A stretch of 64,000 nucleotides of DNA from Desulfobacterium sp. (GTDB lineage Bacteria; Desulfobacterota; Desulfobacteria; Desulfobacterales; Desulfobacteraceae), in NCBI GenBank assembly GCA_016342325.1, contig JAEINR010000019.1, positions 23,829-87,828 of the forward strand, given 5' to 3'. The stretch's first letter is position 1, and the number at the start of each line of letters is the position of its first letter. Positions 44,214-53,672 of this stretch are shown in pieces. A model generated the notes under the pieces. The model worked only from the letters and a program-made list of their open reading frames with translations. It searched no databases and was not told the origin of the DNA. The position numbers and the translations under genes are program-made.

Positions 44214-44669
44214 CTATAGGGTTTTCTTGAAATCTTTGTAGCTCATGGTATTGTAGCTATCGGTCTTGATGAATTTCAGAATGCCGCCCATGGTTTTACC
44301 ATCCACATATCCCGGCAGGCTGCTGAGTTTTGTGTGGTCGGACTCCAGGAACCAGATGGTTGGAAACGCCCGCACGCCATAGGAGGATGTGATCTTCTTT
44401 TCCCGGTCCCCATCCACGGTGATAGGGATGAAATTATCGTTGATATAGTCGATCACCGACGGTTTTTTCAGGGTGGTCTTTTCCAGTTTTTTGCAATAGC
44501 CGCACCAATCTGTGTGGAAATAGAGCAGCACTTTTTTTCCCTGATCCTTTGCCATGGCCATGCCCGTATCATAGGATTGCCAGCGGATTTCGCCGGCAGG
44601 GGCGGTTGCGGGAATCAGCACTGCAAACAGCATTATGGCGATAAGAAGGGTTGCGATCTTTATTTTCAT
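44214..44669 (-). CDS. Secreted thioredoxin-like thiol-disulfide protein
   Basis: 151 residues with a signal peptide (MKIKIATLLIAIMLFAVLIPATAPAG). The active site is YFHTDWCGYCKKLEKTTL near 52 with CGYC, followed by the cis-Pro region VRAFPTIWFLESD near 98. The family (thioredoxin_7/DsbD gamma-like) would reduce or oxidise disulfides in the periplasm. It lies directly downstream of ccdA, which would supply electrons across the membrane. Confidence 0.9.
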   Translation of the reverse strand: MKIKIATLLIAIMLFAVLIPATAPAGEIRWQSYDTGMAMAKDQGKKVLLYFHTDWCGYCKKLEKTTLKKPSVIDYINDNFIPITVDGDREKKITSSYGVRAFPTIWFLESDHTKLSSLPGYVDGKTMGGILKFIKTDSYNTMSYKDFKKTL

Positions 44670-44687
44670 TTTCTGAAACTCCTTTGG

Positions 44688-45386
44688 TTATAGCCTGGCA
44701 AGAATTCCCAGGTGGTCCGTGATCAACAGCACCCCCAGGACGATCAGCAGAATGCCGGAGACTTTGTTGACGTACATGAGTACCCGGGTGGCACGCTTCA
44801 TGATCTCAAGCAACCGGTTGATGAACAGGGAGATGAGAATAAAGGGAAGGGCCAGTCCTGCCGAGTAGACGCCCAGGAGTAGCATCCCCTGGAAAATGGT
44901 TTCCTGGTTTCCGGCAACGATGAGGATCGAGCCGAGAAGGGGGCCGATGCAGGGGCTCCATCCCGCGCCAAAGGCCATGCCGATCACAAAAGTCCCCATG
45001 AGGTGGAGGGGCTTTTCGCCCACGTGGATTCGCTTTTCAAAGTTCAGCCCCTTGATGTTGATGATTCCCAGCAGGTGGAGGCCGAAAACGATGACGATGC
45101 CGCCGCCCGCATACCGGATGAGCCAGGTGTATTTTGCCATGAAGCTCCCAAGGAACGATGCCGAGGCGCCAAGCAGGATGAATATGAAGGAGAACCCACA
45201 TACATAGGCCAGGGTGGACAGCAGTACTTTTTTCCTGGTCTCCCTGGCATCCAGGGTCAGTTCATCCAGGGTCAGTCCCGTGATAAAGCTGAAATATGCC
45301 GGTATAAGGGGCAGGATGCAGGGGGAAAAAAAGGACAAAAGCCCTGCGATCAAAGCTGCCTGATAGGTTATGGTTTCTGTGAACAC
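44688..45386 (-). CDS. ccdA: CcdA-type transmembrane disulfide carrier
   Basis: 232 residues, starting with GTG at 45386 after AAGGGAG. Six membrane helices are predicted. The two redox Cys are in FFSPCILPLIPAYF near 20 and GAGWSPCIGPLLGS near 138. CcdA moves reducing equivalents from cytosolic thioredoxin to periplasmic thioredoxin-like proteins, here presumably the neighbour at 44214, for cytochrome c maturation or other purposes. The tetraheme cytochrome in this window would be one beneficiary. Confidence 0.95.
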   Translation of the reverse strand: MFTETITYQAALIAGLLSFFSPCILPLIPAYFSFITGLTLDELTLDARETRKKVLLSTLAYVCGFSFIFILLGASASFLGSFMAKYTWLIRYAGGGIVIVFGLHLLGIINIKGLNFEKRIHVGEKPLHLMGTFVIGMAFGAGWSPCIGPLLGSILIVAGNQETIFQGMLLLGVYSAGLALPFILISLFINRLLEIMKRATRVLMYVNKVSGILLIVLGVLLITDHLGILARL

Positions 45387-45504
45387 GTTAAAAAAAACTC
45401 CCTTTAATATAGTGGCTCGGTTAATTGCATGCCACCTATACTAACCACACTTGGCGCTTTTTTCAAGGTTGTGCCGACGTTTTTACCGGTGGTTGAGCCG
45501 CTTT

Positions 45505-46506
45505 TTACCGAAGTTTCTCCCCGTGTTTCCGGACAATCCCCCTGAATTGGTCATAGGAGAGGCCGAGGATGTTGGCGGCGCGTCTCTGGTTGTGCCGTGC
45601 GAGGGAAAGGGCACGTCTTACCAGGCGAATCTCCAGGGTCGCCACGGCTGATTTAAGGGGCATGGTGGTGAAGTCTGGAAAATCTTTTTCCGGTTCCCGG
45701 GGGTGTCGGTCCGGTTCGACAGGGCCGGGCAGCTCTCCATAGGGCGACACAAAGGGGTTGAAGACGATCTCCTTGATTGTCCGGTCATGGGAGCGGTAGA
45801 CGGCCCGCTCCACAACGTTTTTAAGTTCCCGGACATTGCCGTTCCAGGGGTGGGTTTCCAGGGCCCTTGCCGCTTGTGTCGAGAAGGCCGGAAGGTGTTC
45901 TATTCTTAGTTCATGGGCCATTCGCTGGGCAAAGTGGTTGGCAAGGAGGAGGATGTCCCCGCTCCTTTGGCGCAAGGGGGGAAGAAAGAGGACCTCGAAG
46001 CTGAGCCTGTCAAGGAGGTCCGGCTTGAACCTGCCGGTCTCGCACTGCCTGGAGAGGTTGGCATTGGTGGCGCTGATGATCCTTACGTCCACCTCGATGG
46101 GTACCGAGCTGCCCACCCGCTCAAAGGAGCCGTACTCCACCACCCGCAAGATCTTTTCCTGGGCTTCCATGGGGATGGCCCCGATCTCATCCAGGAAGAG
46201 GGTGCCGTTGTGGGCCGCCTCAAATCGTCCTGTGCGGCGCTTGTCCGCCCCGGTAAACGCCCCTTTTTCATGGCCGAACAGCTCTGTTTCGACCAGGGAA
46301 GGGGCAAGGGAGGAGCAGTTGAGGGTGACAAAGGGGCCCTGCCAGCGCCGGGAGAGGAAGTGGAGCCGTGTTGCGGCAAGTTCCTTGCCGGTTCCCCGTT
46401 CCCCAAGCAGCAGCACGGGCCGGTCGATGGGGGCGACCCTGGAGAGGCGTTCCTGGAAATCGAGAAAGGCCTCTGACTGGCCGAGGGCTTCCCGGGATGT
46501 GGTCAT
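45505..46506 (-). CDS. pspF: PspF-type sigma-54 activator of the phage-shock operon
   Basis: 333 residues without an N-terminal receiver, as is typical for PspF. The AAA+ domain begins ALGQSEAFLDFQERLSRVAP. Walker A is LLGERGTGKELAA near 33, GAFTGA (the sigma-54 loop, ELFGHEKGAFTGADKR) lies near 77-92, and DEIGAIPMEAQEK is Walker B. NGNVRELKNVVERAVY marks the end of AAA+, and an HTH (RRAANILGLSYDQFRGI) closes the protein. It faces pspABC across a sigma-54 promoter. In the known system PspA inhibits it. Confidence 0.95.
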   Translation of the reverse strand: MTTSREALGQSEAFLDFQERLSRVAPIDRPVLLLGERGTGKELAATRLHFLSRRWQGPFVTLNCSSLAPSLVETELFGHEKGAFTGADKRRTGRFEAAHNGTLFLDEIGAIPMEAQEKILRVVEYGSFERVGSSVPIEVDVRIISATNANLSRQCETGRFKPDLLDRLSFEVLFLPPLRQRSGDILLLANHFAQRMAHELRIEHLPAFSTQAARALETHPWNGNVRELKNVVERAVYRSHDRTIKEIVFNPFVSPYGELPGPVEPDRHPREPEKDFPDFTTMPLKSAVATLEIRLVRRALSLARHNQRRAANILGLSYDQFRGIVRKHGEKLR

Positions 46507-46571
46507 TTTTGCTCACCTTTGGTTGAATTTACCATAATGTGTTTATCTTTACCATTGGTCGTGGGTGGGTG

Positions 46572-46590
46572 TCAAGGGGCAACCCCTTGA
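46572..46590. promoter_or_regulatory. Inverted repeat upstream of the psp promoter
   Basis: TCAAGGGG (46572-46579) and CCCCTTGA (46583-46590) are perfect arms separated by CAA. They lie about 30 bp upstream of the sigma-54 -24 element, a short but possible position for an activator site. A hairpin in the pspF leader is an alternative. Confidence 0.4.
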
Positions 46591-46619
46591 TATTCGGGCG
46601 GTTTCAGCCGTTGCCTTTG

Positions 46620-46636
46620 TTGGCACGGATCCTGCT
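46620..46636 (+). promoter_or_regulatory. Sigma-54 promoter of pspABC
   Basis: TTGGCACG, GATC, CTGCT: GG at 46622-46623 and GC at 46634-46635 are 12 bp apart as required. It matches the consensus TTGGCACG-N4-TTGC in all but one position. Transcription would start near 46646, and the pspA ribosome site AAGGAG follows at 46661-46666. Confidence 0.9.
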
Positions 46637-46674
46637 ATATTGATATTAAACCCGTAACATAAGGAGAACCTATC

Positions 46675-47364
46675 ATGGGAATTTTTACACGATTCAGGGA
46701 TATTGTGAGTGCGAACATCAATGCCATGCTCGACAGTGCAGAGGATCCTGAGAAATTGATCAAGCTGATGATCCGTGAGATCGAAGACACCCTTGTGGAG
46801 CTTAAATCCTCCTGCGCAGGGGCCATGGCCAGCAAAAAAAGAGCCCGGCAGAGCCTGGAAAAGGCCAAAACCCGGATGGACCACTGGGCAGGGCGAGCCG
46901 AGCTTGCCGTCTCCAAGGGCCGGGATGACCTTGCCAGGGAGGCACTGCTGGAGCGGCGCAGGTTTGCCGCCATTGTCGACGCTTTGAACGAAGAACTTGA
47001 GGAGCACGCAGCCCTTGTCAGCCAGTACCAGGAGGATATCGTCCAGCTGGAGGAAAAACTCCTGAGTTCCAGGGAGAAAAAGCGGATGCTTGTCCAGCGC
47101 CACATCCATGCCAGGAAGAAGCGGCGGGCCCAGGAAGAAATTCGGCGCATGGACAGTTCAGATACCCTGACTAAATTCGATGATCTTGAGAATCGCATCC
47201 ATCGCATGGAGGCTGAGGCCGATCTGGTCAATTTCGGGAGCAAGCCGAGCCTGGACGAGCAGTTCGAATCCCTGGCCACGGACGATGGTGTCGAGCGGGA
47301 ATTGGCTGCGTTGAAATCCGCCCGCCCGGGCAAGGAAAAAGGGGACGTGAAGTATGACGGATGA
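46675..47364 (+). CDS. pspA: Phage-shock protein A
   Basis: 229 residues. The N-terminal amphipathic helix GIFTRFRDIVSANINAML is followed by the family pattern EDPEKLIKLMIREIEDTLVELKSS and long coiled coils to the end. PspA is an ESCRT-III-like protein that binds stressed inner membranes and inhibits PspF. The upstream sigma-54 promoter and the divergent pspF confirm the identity. The N-terminus is conventional in length. Confidence 0.97.
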   Translation: MGIFTRFRDIVSANINAMLDSAEDPEKLIKLMIREIEDTLVELKSSCAGAMASKKRARQSLEKAKTRMDHWAGRAELAVSKGRDDLAREALLERRRFAAIVDALNEELEEHAALVSQYQEDIVQLEEKLLSSREKKRMLVQRHIHARKKRRAQEEIRRMDSSDTLTKFDDLENRIHRMEAEADLVNFGSKPSLDEQFESLATDDGVERELAALKSARPGKEKGDVKYDG

Positions 47365-47394
47365 TCAACCCCTAAACCCGGAAAGGTGGCGAAA

Positions 47395-47637
47395 ATGAAA
47401 GGGTTATGTTTCTTGGGATTCATGTTTGTCGGGGGGCTTCTTGTCCTGGCCGTTGTCTGCGGTGTCTTTTTCCTGGTTGTCAAAATGATGCGGGGCGGCC
47501 TTGGGACCGGAGGGGGAACCGATCAAAGCGAGGAGACCCGGATGATCCAGGAGATTTACCAGGGACTCTCCCGGATGGAGGAGAGGGTGGATTCCCTTGA
47601 AACCATCCTCATGGAGCGACAGAAAAAGGAGGGGTGA
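47395..47637 (+). CDS. pspB: PspB-like small membrane protein
   Basis: 80 residues from ATG at 47395, chosen because GGAAAGG lies well placed upstream. One membrane helix (LGFMFVGGLLVLAVVCGVFFLVVKMM) is followed by a short coiled coil (IYQGLSRMEERVDSLETILMERQKKEG), the same plan as PspB. Sequence identity to enterobacterial PspB is not obvious, so the name rests on position and topology. The end overlaps pspC as TGATG. Confidence 0.72.
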   Translation: MKGLCFLGFMFVGGLLVLAVVCGVFFLVVKMMRGGLGTGGGTDQSEETRMIQEIYQGLSRMEERVDSLETILMERQKKEG

Positions 47638-48086
47638 TGAGGGGGCGTTTTAAAAAAAGTTGTAACGGTCGTTCCGGCTATGGCAGAAGGGGGCCCGGGG
47701 GGCATTCCTGGAACAAGGAATTTGCAAATCTGGGCCAGGGCCTTTATCGCTCCAGGAACGGGGTGGTGATGGGCGTCTGCCGGGGGGTGGGTGACCGGTT
47801 TGACCTGTCGGTCTTCTGGGTCCGGGTGGTGATGGTGGTGATGCTCTTTGCCAGTGGGTTATGGCCCGTGATCGGTCTCTATCTGCTGGCGGCTTTCACC
47901 ATGAAACCTGAGCCCGTCACTCCCATCGAGTCCGAGGAGGAGGGGGATTTCTATGACAACTATGTCACTTCCAGAAAGGCGGCCTTAAGGGTGCTGAACA
48001 GCCGGTTCAAGCGCCTTGAAAGAAAGATCCTGCGCCTTGAGGATGCGGTCACCTCCCGGGAGTTTGACTGGGATGAAAAGCTGTAG
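47637..48086 (+). CDS. pspC: PspC-domain membrane protein
   Basis: 149 residues from ATG at 47637. The PspC domain is YRSRNGVVMGVCRGVGDRFDLSVFWVRVVMVV near 36-67, followed by a second hydrophobic part (GLWPVIGLYLLAAF). A helical tail (AALRVLNSRFKRLERKILRLEDAV) follows. PspC with PspB relays membrane stress to PspA. It is the last gene before a 113-bp gap. Confidence 0.92.
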   Translation: MRGRFKKSCNGRSGYGRRGPGGHSWNKEFANLGQGLYRSRNGVVMGVCRGVGDRFDLSVFWVRVVMVVMLFASGLWPVIGLYLLAAFTMKPEPVTPIESEEEGDFYDNYVTSRKAALRVLNSRFKRLERKILRLEDAVTSREFDWDEKL

Positions 48087-48199
48087 TAATAGAGAATGGA
48101 TTCAACTTTCGCACTTCAGTTTTATTGACGGGTCATGGCAAAAAGGGCAATAAGCCAGGTCTGGCCCCAATTATGACCCCAATCAACCAAGGAGGGCCC

Positions 48200-49540
48200 A
48201 TGAGATTTTTGATCATTGGAGGAGATGCCGCAGGCATGAGCGCGGCAAGCAAGGCAAAGAGAAAGGACCGCAACCTTGATGTCGTGGTCCTTGAAAAGAG
48301 CATGGATGTCTCCTACAGCGCCTGCGGAATGCCCTACAACATTGCGGATGCGGCCACCAGCATGGATGCGCTGGTGGTGAGGGCGGCCGATACATTTATC
48401 AACACCAACAAGATCGATCTTCGATGCGGCCACTGGGCCGAAGCCGTTGATCCGGTCTCAAGGACCGTCACGGTTGTTGGGCCTGACAATAACCGTTTCA
48501 CCTTAAGCTATGACACGCTTCTCATCGCCACGGGGGCCTCGCCTGTCATGCCGGAGATTCCCGGGGTCGGCCTTCCCGGGGTATTTCCTTTGAAGAACCT
48601 GGAGCATGGCCGGAAAATCAAGCATTTTATTGGTTCAAGGCGTGTCAAGCGGGCCGTGATCATCGGCATGGGCTACATCGGACTTGAGATGTGCGAAGCC
48701 CTGTGTGCCAGATCCATTGCGGTTGAGATGGTCAAGCCCGGTCCCGTGCTCCTGCCCTGGATGAACCCCGAACTTTCAGATGTGGTGGAACAGGAGTTGG
48801 CCCGCAATAGGGTGGTTATCCATCCGGGGCATGGAATCAAGGCCATCCGGCCCAATAGCGGTTCCCTCAAAGTGGTGTGCGACACCCTGGACCTTGACGC
48901 CGATATGGTTATCCTGGCCTCGGGGGTCAAACCCAACAGCCGCCTTGCAAAGGATGCCGGCCTGGACATCGGTCCCTCTGGTGCCGTTGCCGTGGACGCC
49001 CGGCTCAAGACCTCCGACCCCCACATCTATTCGGCAGGGGATTGTGCCGATGCCATCCATGTGGTCACCGGTGGGAAGTGCTGGATCCCCCTGGCTCTCA
49101 GGGCCAACAGGGCCGGCTGGGCCGTTGCTGACAATGTCTGCGGGGTCGAGACCCGTCTTTCCGGGGTGGTGGGAACGGCCGTTTTCAAGCTCTTCTCCCT
49201 GGAGATCGCCCGTACCGGTCTCACGGTAACGGAAGCAAAAGCGGCCGGGTTTGACCCGGTGGAGGTGGTGGTCAAGACCCGGTCAAAGGCCCACGGCCAC
49301 AAAGGCTCCTCCACCATTTACACGGCCATGGCCGGAGACCGTCGCACAGGGCGCCTTTTGGGCGTTCAGATGGTGGGGCACGGCGGGGTGGCCCACCGGA
49401 TTAATGCCCCTGCCGTTGCCCTGCATAACCGCATGGATGTGCAAGGCTTTGCCCAGGCCGACCTTGCCTATGCCCCTCCCTTTGGTCCGGTGTGGGATCC
49501 GGTACTCACGGCCGCCAACCAGCTATTGAAAAAACTCTAA
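48200..49540 (+). CDS. CoA-disulfide reductase/NADH oxidase-type flavoprotein
   Basis: 446 residues from ATG at 48200 with AAGGAGG upstream. The FAD site is MRFLIIGGDAAGMSAASKAK. The active-site Cys is in DVSYSACGMPYNIAD near 43, the single-Cys arrangement of CoA-disulfide reductases and NADH oxidases rather than the CxxxxC of glutathione reductases. The NADH-binding motif is VIIGMGYIGLEMCEAL near 155, and the second FAD motif is YSAGDCADA near 276. It could reduce CoA disulfide, polysulfide or oxygen. In a sulfate reducer, roles in oxygen or polysulfide defence are plausible. Confidence 0.88.
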   Translation: MRFLIIGGDAAGMSAASKAKRKDRNLDVVVLEKSMDVSYSACGMPYNIADAATSMDALVVRAADTFINTNKIDLRCGHWAEAVDPVSRTVTVVGPDNNRFTLSYDTLLIATGASPVMPEIPGVGLPGVFPLKNLEHGRKIKHFIGSRRVKRAVIIGMGYIGLEMCEALCARSIAVEMVKPGPVLLPWMNPELSDVVEQELARNRVVIHPGHGIKAIRPNSGSLKVVCDTLDLDADMVILASGVKPNSRLAKDAGLDIGPSGAVAVDARLKTSDPHIYSAGDCADAIHVVTGGKCWIPLALRANRAGWAVADNVCGVETRLSGVVGTAVFKLFSLEIARTGLTVTEAKAAGFDPVEVVVKTRSKAHGHKGSSTIYTAMAGDRRTGRLLGVQMVGHGGVAHRINAPAVALHNRMDVQGFAQADLAYAPPFGPVWDPVLTAANQLLKKL

Positions 49541-49651
49541 CCGTTGAAGGGGTTTTGCCTAGGGATTGATGTTCTTCCCAAGGGTCATGTCTTGTTTCGG
49601 GGCCGCCCCGGTTGCAGGGGGGCACGCCCCGGTATCAGGCTTTGGCCGGTG

Positions 49652-50473
49652 TCAAGAGCCGGTGAATTTGGGCTTGCGCTTCTCCATGAATGCGGTGACC
49701 GCCTCCATTAAATCATTGGACGGGATGATGTTGGCGCTGATGGTTGCCACATATTTGAGACCGTCCTCAACGGATTTACCCACGCCATAGTTGAGCACAT
49801 CCTTGGATGCCTGGACTGCCAGGGGCGATTGGGCGGCGATCTCCTGGGCAAGGGCTTCGGCGCTGTCAAACAGGGTCTCCCGGGTCTCGTAAACGTCGTT
49901 GACCAGAAGGATCTCCTTTGCCCGTTGGGCCGTGATGTTCTTTGCCGTAAAGGCAAGTTCCCGGGTATGGCCCTGGCCCACGATCAGGGGGAGTCGTTGG
50001 AGCACCCCAACGTCGGCAACAAATCCCACGGCCGCCTCCCGCAACGAGAACAGGGCATCCTCTGAACAGAGCCGGATGTCGCAGGCCGTTGCCAGGTCCA
50101 GGCCTGCGCCGATGCAATAGCCGTGGATGGCGGCGATGACCGGTTTTTTACAGGTTTCCACCGAGGAGATGGCTGCCTGGAGGGCCTTGATCTTGGGCAG
50201 CAATTTCCATTTGACGCCCCCCTTTTGCTCCGGGTCCATGAGTTCCGGAAGTGCCGGCATCATGTCCATGAGATCGATTCCCCCGGAGAAGCAGGCGCCT
50301 TTTCCCGCGATCACAATGGCCCTGATTTCAGGATCGTTGTCAAGCTCGCTGAAAATGGCTTCGGGTTCCTGCCAGGCGGCAGGCCCCATGGCATTTTTCT
50401 TTTCCGGACGGTTGAGATAGACCCAGGCAACGGGCGGCCGCTTTTCCACAAGATAAAATTCGTATTCGCTCAT
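49652..50473 (-). CDS. Enoyl-CoA hydratase/isomerase family protein
   Basis: 273 residues from ATG at 50473 with AAGGAGGGG upstream. The frame is open 42 codons further into repeat copy D, but that is unlikely to be the start. Crotonase motifs are RPEKKNAMGPAAW near 23, AIVIAGKGACFSGGIDLMDM near 57, IAAIHGYCIGAGLDLATACDIRLCSEDALFSLREAAVG near 118-155 with the oxyanion-hole glycines, and an acidic residue in AVGFVAD. It acts in beta-oxidation or a related CoA pathway, and could feed PHA synthesis. Confidence 0.9.
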   Translation of the reverse strand: MSEYEFYLVEKRPPVAWVYLNRPEKKNAMGPAAWQEPEAIFSELDNDPEIRAIVIAGKGACFSGGIDLMDMMPALPELMDPEQKGGVKWKLLPKIKALQAAISSVETCKKPVIAAIHGYCIGAGLDLATACDIRLCSEDALFSLREAAVGFVADVGVLQRLPLIVGQGHTRELAFTAKNITAQRAKEILLVNDVYETRETLFDSAEALAQEIAAQSPLAVQASKDVLNYGVGKSVEDGLKYVATISANIIPSNDLMEAVTAFMEKRKPKFTGS

Positions 50474-50901
50474 ACTCCCCTCCTTATAGGTTTTTAGCTT
50501 TGATTTCCGTGTTGTTTTGGCAAGAAAATCAGAAAAACGCTTTGGTTCGGGCTTGTCCAGGTTGAGTTGTATGCACAGGATCTGTTCCGCTTCTCTCACC
50601 TGGCGGCTCCCCTCTGCAGGGTTCCAAGGCCCGGCAGGTAGACCATATTTGCTACGTCAGGGAATGATTGTCAACTGTTATTGGAGATCGGCGGGAGGGT
50701 TGTTTTGTGCGGCATGCATCTTGCGTATGAGTTAAGAGTGATTCGGGGGCGGTTTCACCCAACCAGGCCCTGAACCATGAATACCTCACTTGATGATGGG
50801 AGGGCTCTGCAGTGCAGACCTGCAGAGCCGTCCAACAATGTTGACAGGTGTAAACAAAAATTTACAGGATCGTTTACATCAAGGTTCTTTTCCTCTCTTT
50901 A
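50474..50901. other. Intergenic region between enoyl-CoA hydratase and hybrid kinase genes
   Basis: 428 bp. The left part is repeat copy D (50480-50563). The remainder (to 50901) is featureless to me, apart from an inverted pair CTCTGCAGTGCAGACCTGCAGAG (50813-50828 area) that could form a small hairpin. No gene was found. Confidence 0.4.
50480..50563 (-). repeat. Dispersed coding repeat, copy D (upstream of enoyl-CoA hydratase)
   Basis: On the minus strand it starts AACCTGGACAAGCCCGAACC and contains CTTGCCAAAACAACACGG. It ends AAAAACCTATAAGGAGG at the ribosome site. The shared frame reads QLNLDKPEPKRFSDFLAKTT and stays open into the hydratase, as the stop codon present in copies C and E is missing. 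Confidence 0.85.
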
Positions 50902-52707
50902 TTATTTCCCATCAAGTACTTTTCTCACAGCCAATGCAAGTTCTTTTCTTGAAAACGGCTTCATGATGAGTTCTCGAAATCCGTGTTCCTTGAAGGTCTC
51001 CTGGGAGATCATCGAGCTGTGGCCCGTGGCGAGGATCACCGGGATGTCGGACCGGTTGGCCAGTATTTTCTGGGTCCATTCGATTCCCGACATGTGGGGC
51101 ATGGTCTGGTCCGTGATGATCAGATCGAAATCGTCGGGCCCGGATCGAAAGGCTTCAAGGGCCTGGCGGCTGTCCGTGGATGTGGTGATCCGATACCCCT
51201 GGCGTTCGAGCATCTGGCGCCCAAGGGTGACTATTGCCTGCTCATCGTCCACCAGCATGATGTGTTCGTTGCCCGTGGGAAGGGGGGGGCTGGTTGACGG
51301 GATGGACACCACAGGACGGTCTGATACCGGAAAATAGGCATCAAATGCGGTTCCCTTTCCAGGGTCACTCCTGACGGTGACCATGCCGTGGCCAGCCATG
51401 ACGATGCCATGGACCATGGCAAGTCCCATGCCAGTGCCCTTACCGGTTGCCTTGGTGGTGAAAAAGGGCTCAAAGATCCGATCAATGGTTTCGGGGGAGA
51501 TCCCCGGGCCGGTATCGCTCACCGTGAGGCGGACATAGTCTCCCGAATCCATGTCCGGCCTGTGGGAAAGATCGCCTTTGGTGAGATGGATCTGGTTGAG
51601 GGTGATGGTCAGTTTTCCCTTTTCCCCCATGGCGTGGACGGCGTTAGTGGCAAGGTTTGTCACCACCTGGTGGATCTGGGTGGGATCGGCAAGGATATTG
51701 CCGCATTCGGGATCGATCTTGGTAACAATCTTAACGGTGGTCGGGATGGTTACCCTGAGAAGCCTCAAGGTTTCCTCAATAATCGTCTGGGGGGCGATCT
51801 CCCTGGACCTAGGATCGTGCTTCCGGCTGAAGTATAGGATCTGCTTGACAAGTTCCCTGGCACGGTTCGACGCCTCCAGAATCTCCACAAGGCTGTTGCG
51901 GGTTTTTTTTTCGTCGGAAAGGGTTTCCATGGCCATCTCGGTGTAGCCGATGATGATGGAGAGGATGTTATTGAAGTCATGGGCAATTCCGCCTGCCAGG
52001 GTGCCGATGGCCTCCATCTTGTATGCCTGGTTTAATTTTTCCTTTAGCTCCTCCTTCTCCTTTTCAGCCTTTTTTCGGTCGCTGATCTCCCGGACAATGG
52101 CCATGGATGAGACTTTGCCCTGGTAAATGATCCGTTTTGCGGATAGTTCCACTGGTTTCCGTGTGCCATCCTTGCACAGGATAACGACCTCGTAAATTGA
52201 AGAGACCCGCTCCCCGTTGATCCGTTTTGTATAGTGTTCAACCACTGTTTCCTGAAATTCAGGGGCGATAAGATCAAGAAGGGGGAGCGCCATCACCTCC
52301 GGGATGGTGTAGCCCGTGGTTTCGCTAATGGTGGCGTTGGCAAATTTAATGGCCCCGTCCCGGACTACAAGCACGCCGTCCCTGGCCTGTTCCACAACGG
52401 TGGCGTATTTTTCCTCGGATGCGCCCAAGGCTGTTTCAACCTCTTTTCGCTCCATTATCGACTGTTGCAGACGCTGGTTCATGGCGATCACCGTCCTGTG
52501 GCGCCACAGGAGCAGCAGAAGAATGCAGAGGGCGGATATTCCTCCCATCATGGCAAGCGCGGTTTTTCCATTCCAGAAGGACAGGAACGGGTCAACCTGG
52601 AGATTGTCCTGGGAATAAGCGTTTGGCGTAATGCACGGAACCTGATCAAAGAAGAGGAGAAGGAAAATAACACAGGCCAGGAGCGCCCATTTTTGGTTTA
52701 TTTTCAT
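50902..52707 (-). CDS. Hybrid sensor histidine kinase with C-terminal receiver
   Basis: 601 residues. A first helix ([19 protein letters not shown]) may be a signal anchor, and a second helix lies at 52-67. A PAS domain ([20 protein letters not shown]) covers about 105-220. HisKA has [28 protein letters not shown] with the phospho-His near 248. The ATP domain has [21 protein letters not shown] and [12 protein letters not shown] receiver domain follows at about 480-600 with Asp in [15 protein letters not shown] and Lys in [11 protein letters not shown]. It is a phosphorelay protein without a nearby partner. Confidence 0.94.
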   Translation of the reverse strand: MKINQKWALLACVIFLLLFFDQVPCITPNAYSQDNLQVDPFLSFWNGKTALAMMGGISALCILLLLLWRHRTVIAMNQRLQQSIMERKEVETALGASEEKYATVVEQARDGVLVVRDGAIKFANATISETTGYTIPEVMALPLLDLIAPEFQETVVEHYTKRINGERVSSIYEVVILCKDGTRKPVELSAKRIIYQGKVSSMAIVREISDRKKAEKEKEELKEKLNQAYKMEAIGTLAGGIAHDFNNILSIIIGYTEMAMETLSDEKKTRNSLVEILEASNRARELVKQILYFSRKHDPRSREIAPQTIIEETLRLLRVTIPTTVKIVTKIDPECGNILADPTQIHQVVTNLATNAVHAMGEKGKLTITLNQIHLTKGDLSHRPDMDSGDYVRLTVSDTGPGISPETIDRIFEPFFTTKATGKGTGMGLAMVHGIVMAGHGMVTVRSDPGKGTAFDAYFPVSDRPVVSIPSTSPPLPTGNEHIMLVDDEQAIVTLGRQMLERQGYRITTSTDSRQALEAFRSGPDDFDLIITDQTMPHMSGIEWTQKILANRSDIPVILATGHSSMISQETFKEHGFRELIMKPFSRKELALAVRKVLDGK

Positions 52708-52902
52708 GGCGAATGGCTCGTCTTGTTAATATGTGCAGTGCCAGGATCTGTTTGATGATGATCTATCCCTGAAGTCTACAACAGACCTTTGGGGGGAGAC
52801 AAGGGGAAAATGGTTTTTGAACAGGAGAACCCTTCACTTCCCTTTGTTGAAAAAAACGGACCGCCTGTGATAGAGTGGCGCAGGAACCGGGGATCGCGTT
52901 CA

Positions 52903-52965
52903 CTCAACCTTCGGACGTAAGCGTGCACGGATGCCATGGGAAAGTGGTAAAATTCGAAGGTTGAG
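52903..52965. repeat. Inverted repeat with 11-bp arms upstream of the DUF3786 gene
   Basis: CTCAACCTTCG (52903-52913) and CGAAGGTTGAG (52955-52965) are perfect complements separated by 41 bp. They end 30 bp before the DUF3786 start. This can be an operator pair or a stem in the leader RNA. Confidence 0.65.
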
Positions 52966-52995
52966 ACATTAATCGTTCAGGCACAGGGAGAAAAT

Positions 52996-53613
52996 ATGAC
53001 GACGGAAAAAGCAGGGGTGTTTAAGGAGACCTATGAAAATTATCTTCAGGAGATATCAGGCTTGGATCTTGGAAGAATTGCCGTGATTCTTGGCGGAGAA
53101 ATCCGTGACAACGGACTTTTGATTTCCTATTTCAACCGGGAATACACGGTCTCGTCAACAGGGGTGAAGGGTCCCCAGGGGACAACCCCGGGTTTCGCTA
53201 TCAGCGTTGTTCTTTTGAAGTATATTCTCATGGCGCCGGAGGCACGGCCCATTCCCCGAGGTGAGTGGCGAAGCTTCAAGGATTTTGCCGATGCAGGTCC
53301 CCTTGTCACCTATTTTGCTTCAACGGCCACCCAGGTTGTGGAACGGGCTTTTGACGGAAAGGTTGACCTGCTTTTTGCACGATGCCGGGCGCTTGGGGCA
53401 AAGGCATCGACCTTCTCTTCATCCTACGATCTTTCCATGGAACTCCCCATGCTGCCAAACGCTCCCCTGGTGGTCAACTTCAACGACAGGGATGAGGAGT
53501 TTCCTTCCAGTTGTACCCTCCTGTACGACCGTACCGTCGAGTCCTGCCTGGACATGGAGAGCGTGGCCATCACCGGGGCCACCCTTGCAGGATTGTTGGT
53601 GAAATCTGATTGA
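52996..53613 (+). CDS. DUF3786 domain protein
   Basis: 205 residues. The N-terminal part (YENYLQEISGLDLGRIAVILGGEIRDN), a middle VLLKYILMAPEARPIPRGEWRSFKDFADAGPLVTYF and a C-terminal MLPNAPLVVNFNDRDEEFPSSCTLLYDRTVESCLDMESVAITG match DUF3786 of anaerobic bacteria. It has no signal peptide. Function is unknown; some members are fused to Fe-S domains of corrinoid proteins. An inverted repeat lies in its leader. Confidence 0.85.
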   Translation: MTTEKAGVFKETYENYLQEISGLDLGRIAVILGGEIRDNGLLISYFNREYTVSSTGVKGPQGTTPGFAISVVLLKYILMAPEARPIPRGEWRSFKDFADAGPLVTYFASTATQVVERAFDGKVDLLFARCRALGAKASTFSSSYDLSMELPMLPNAPLVVNFNDRDEEFPSSCTLLYDRTVESCLDMESVAITGATLAGLLVKSD

Positions 53614-53672
53614 GTTACGTTGACCCGCCCCTGGGTTTACCAGGGGCCGGAAAGGCAGGAGCGCCTTAGTTG

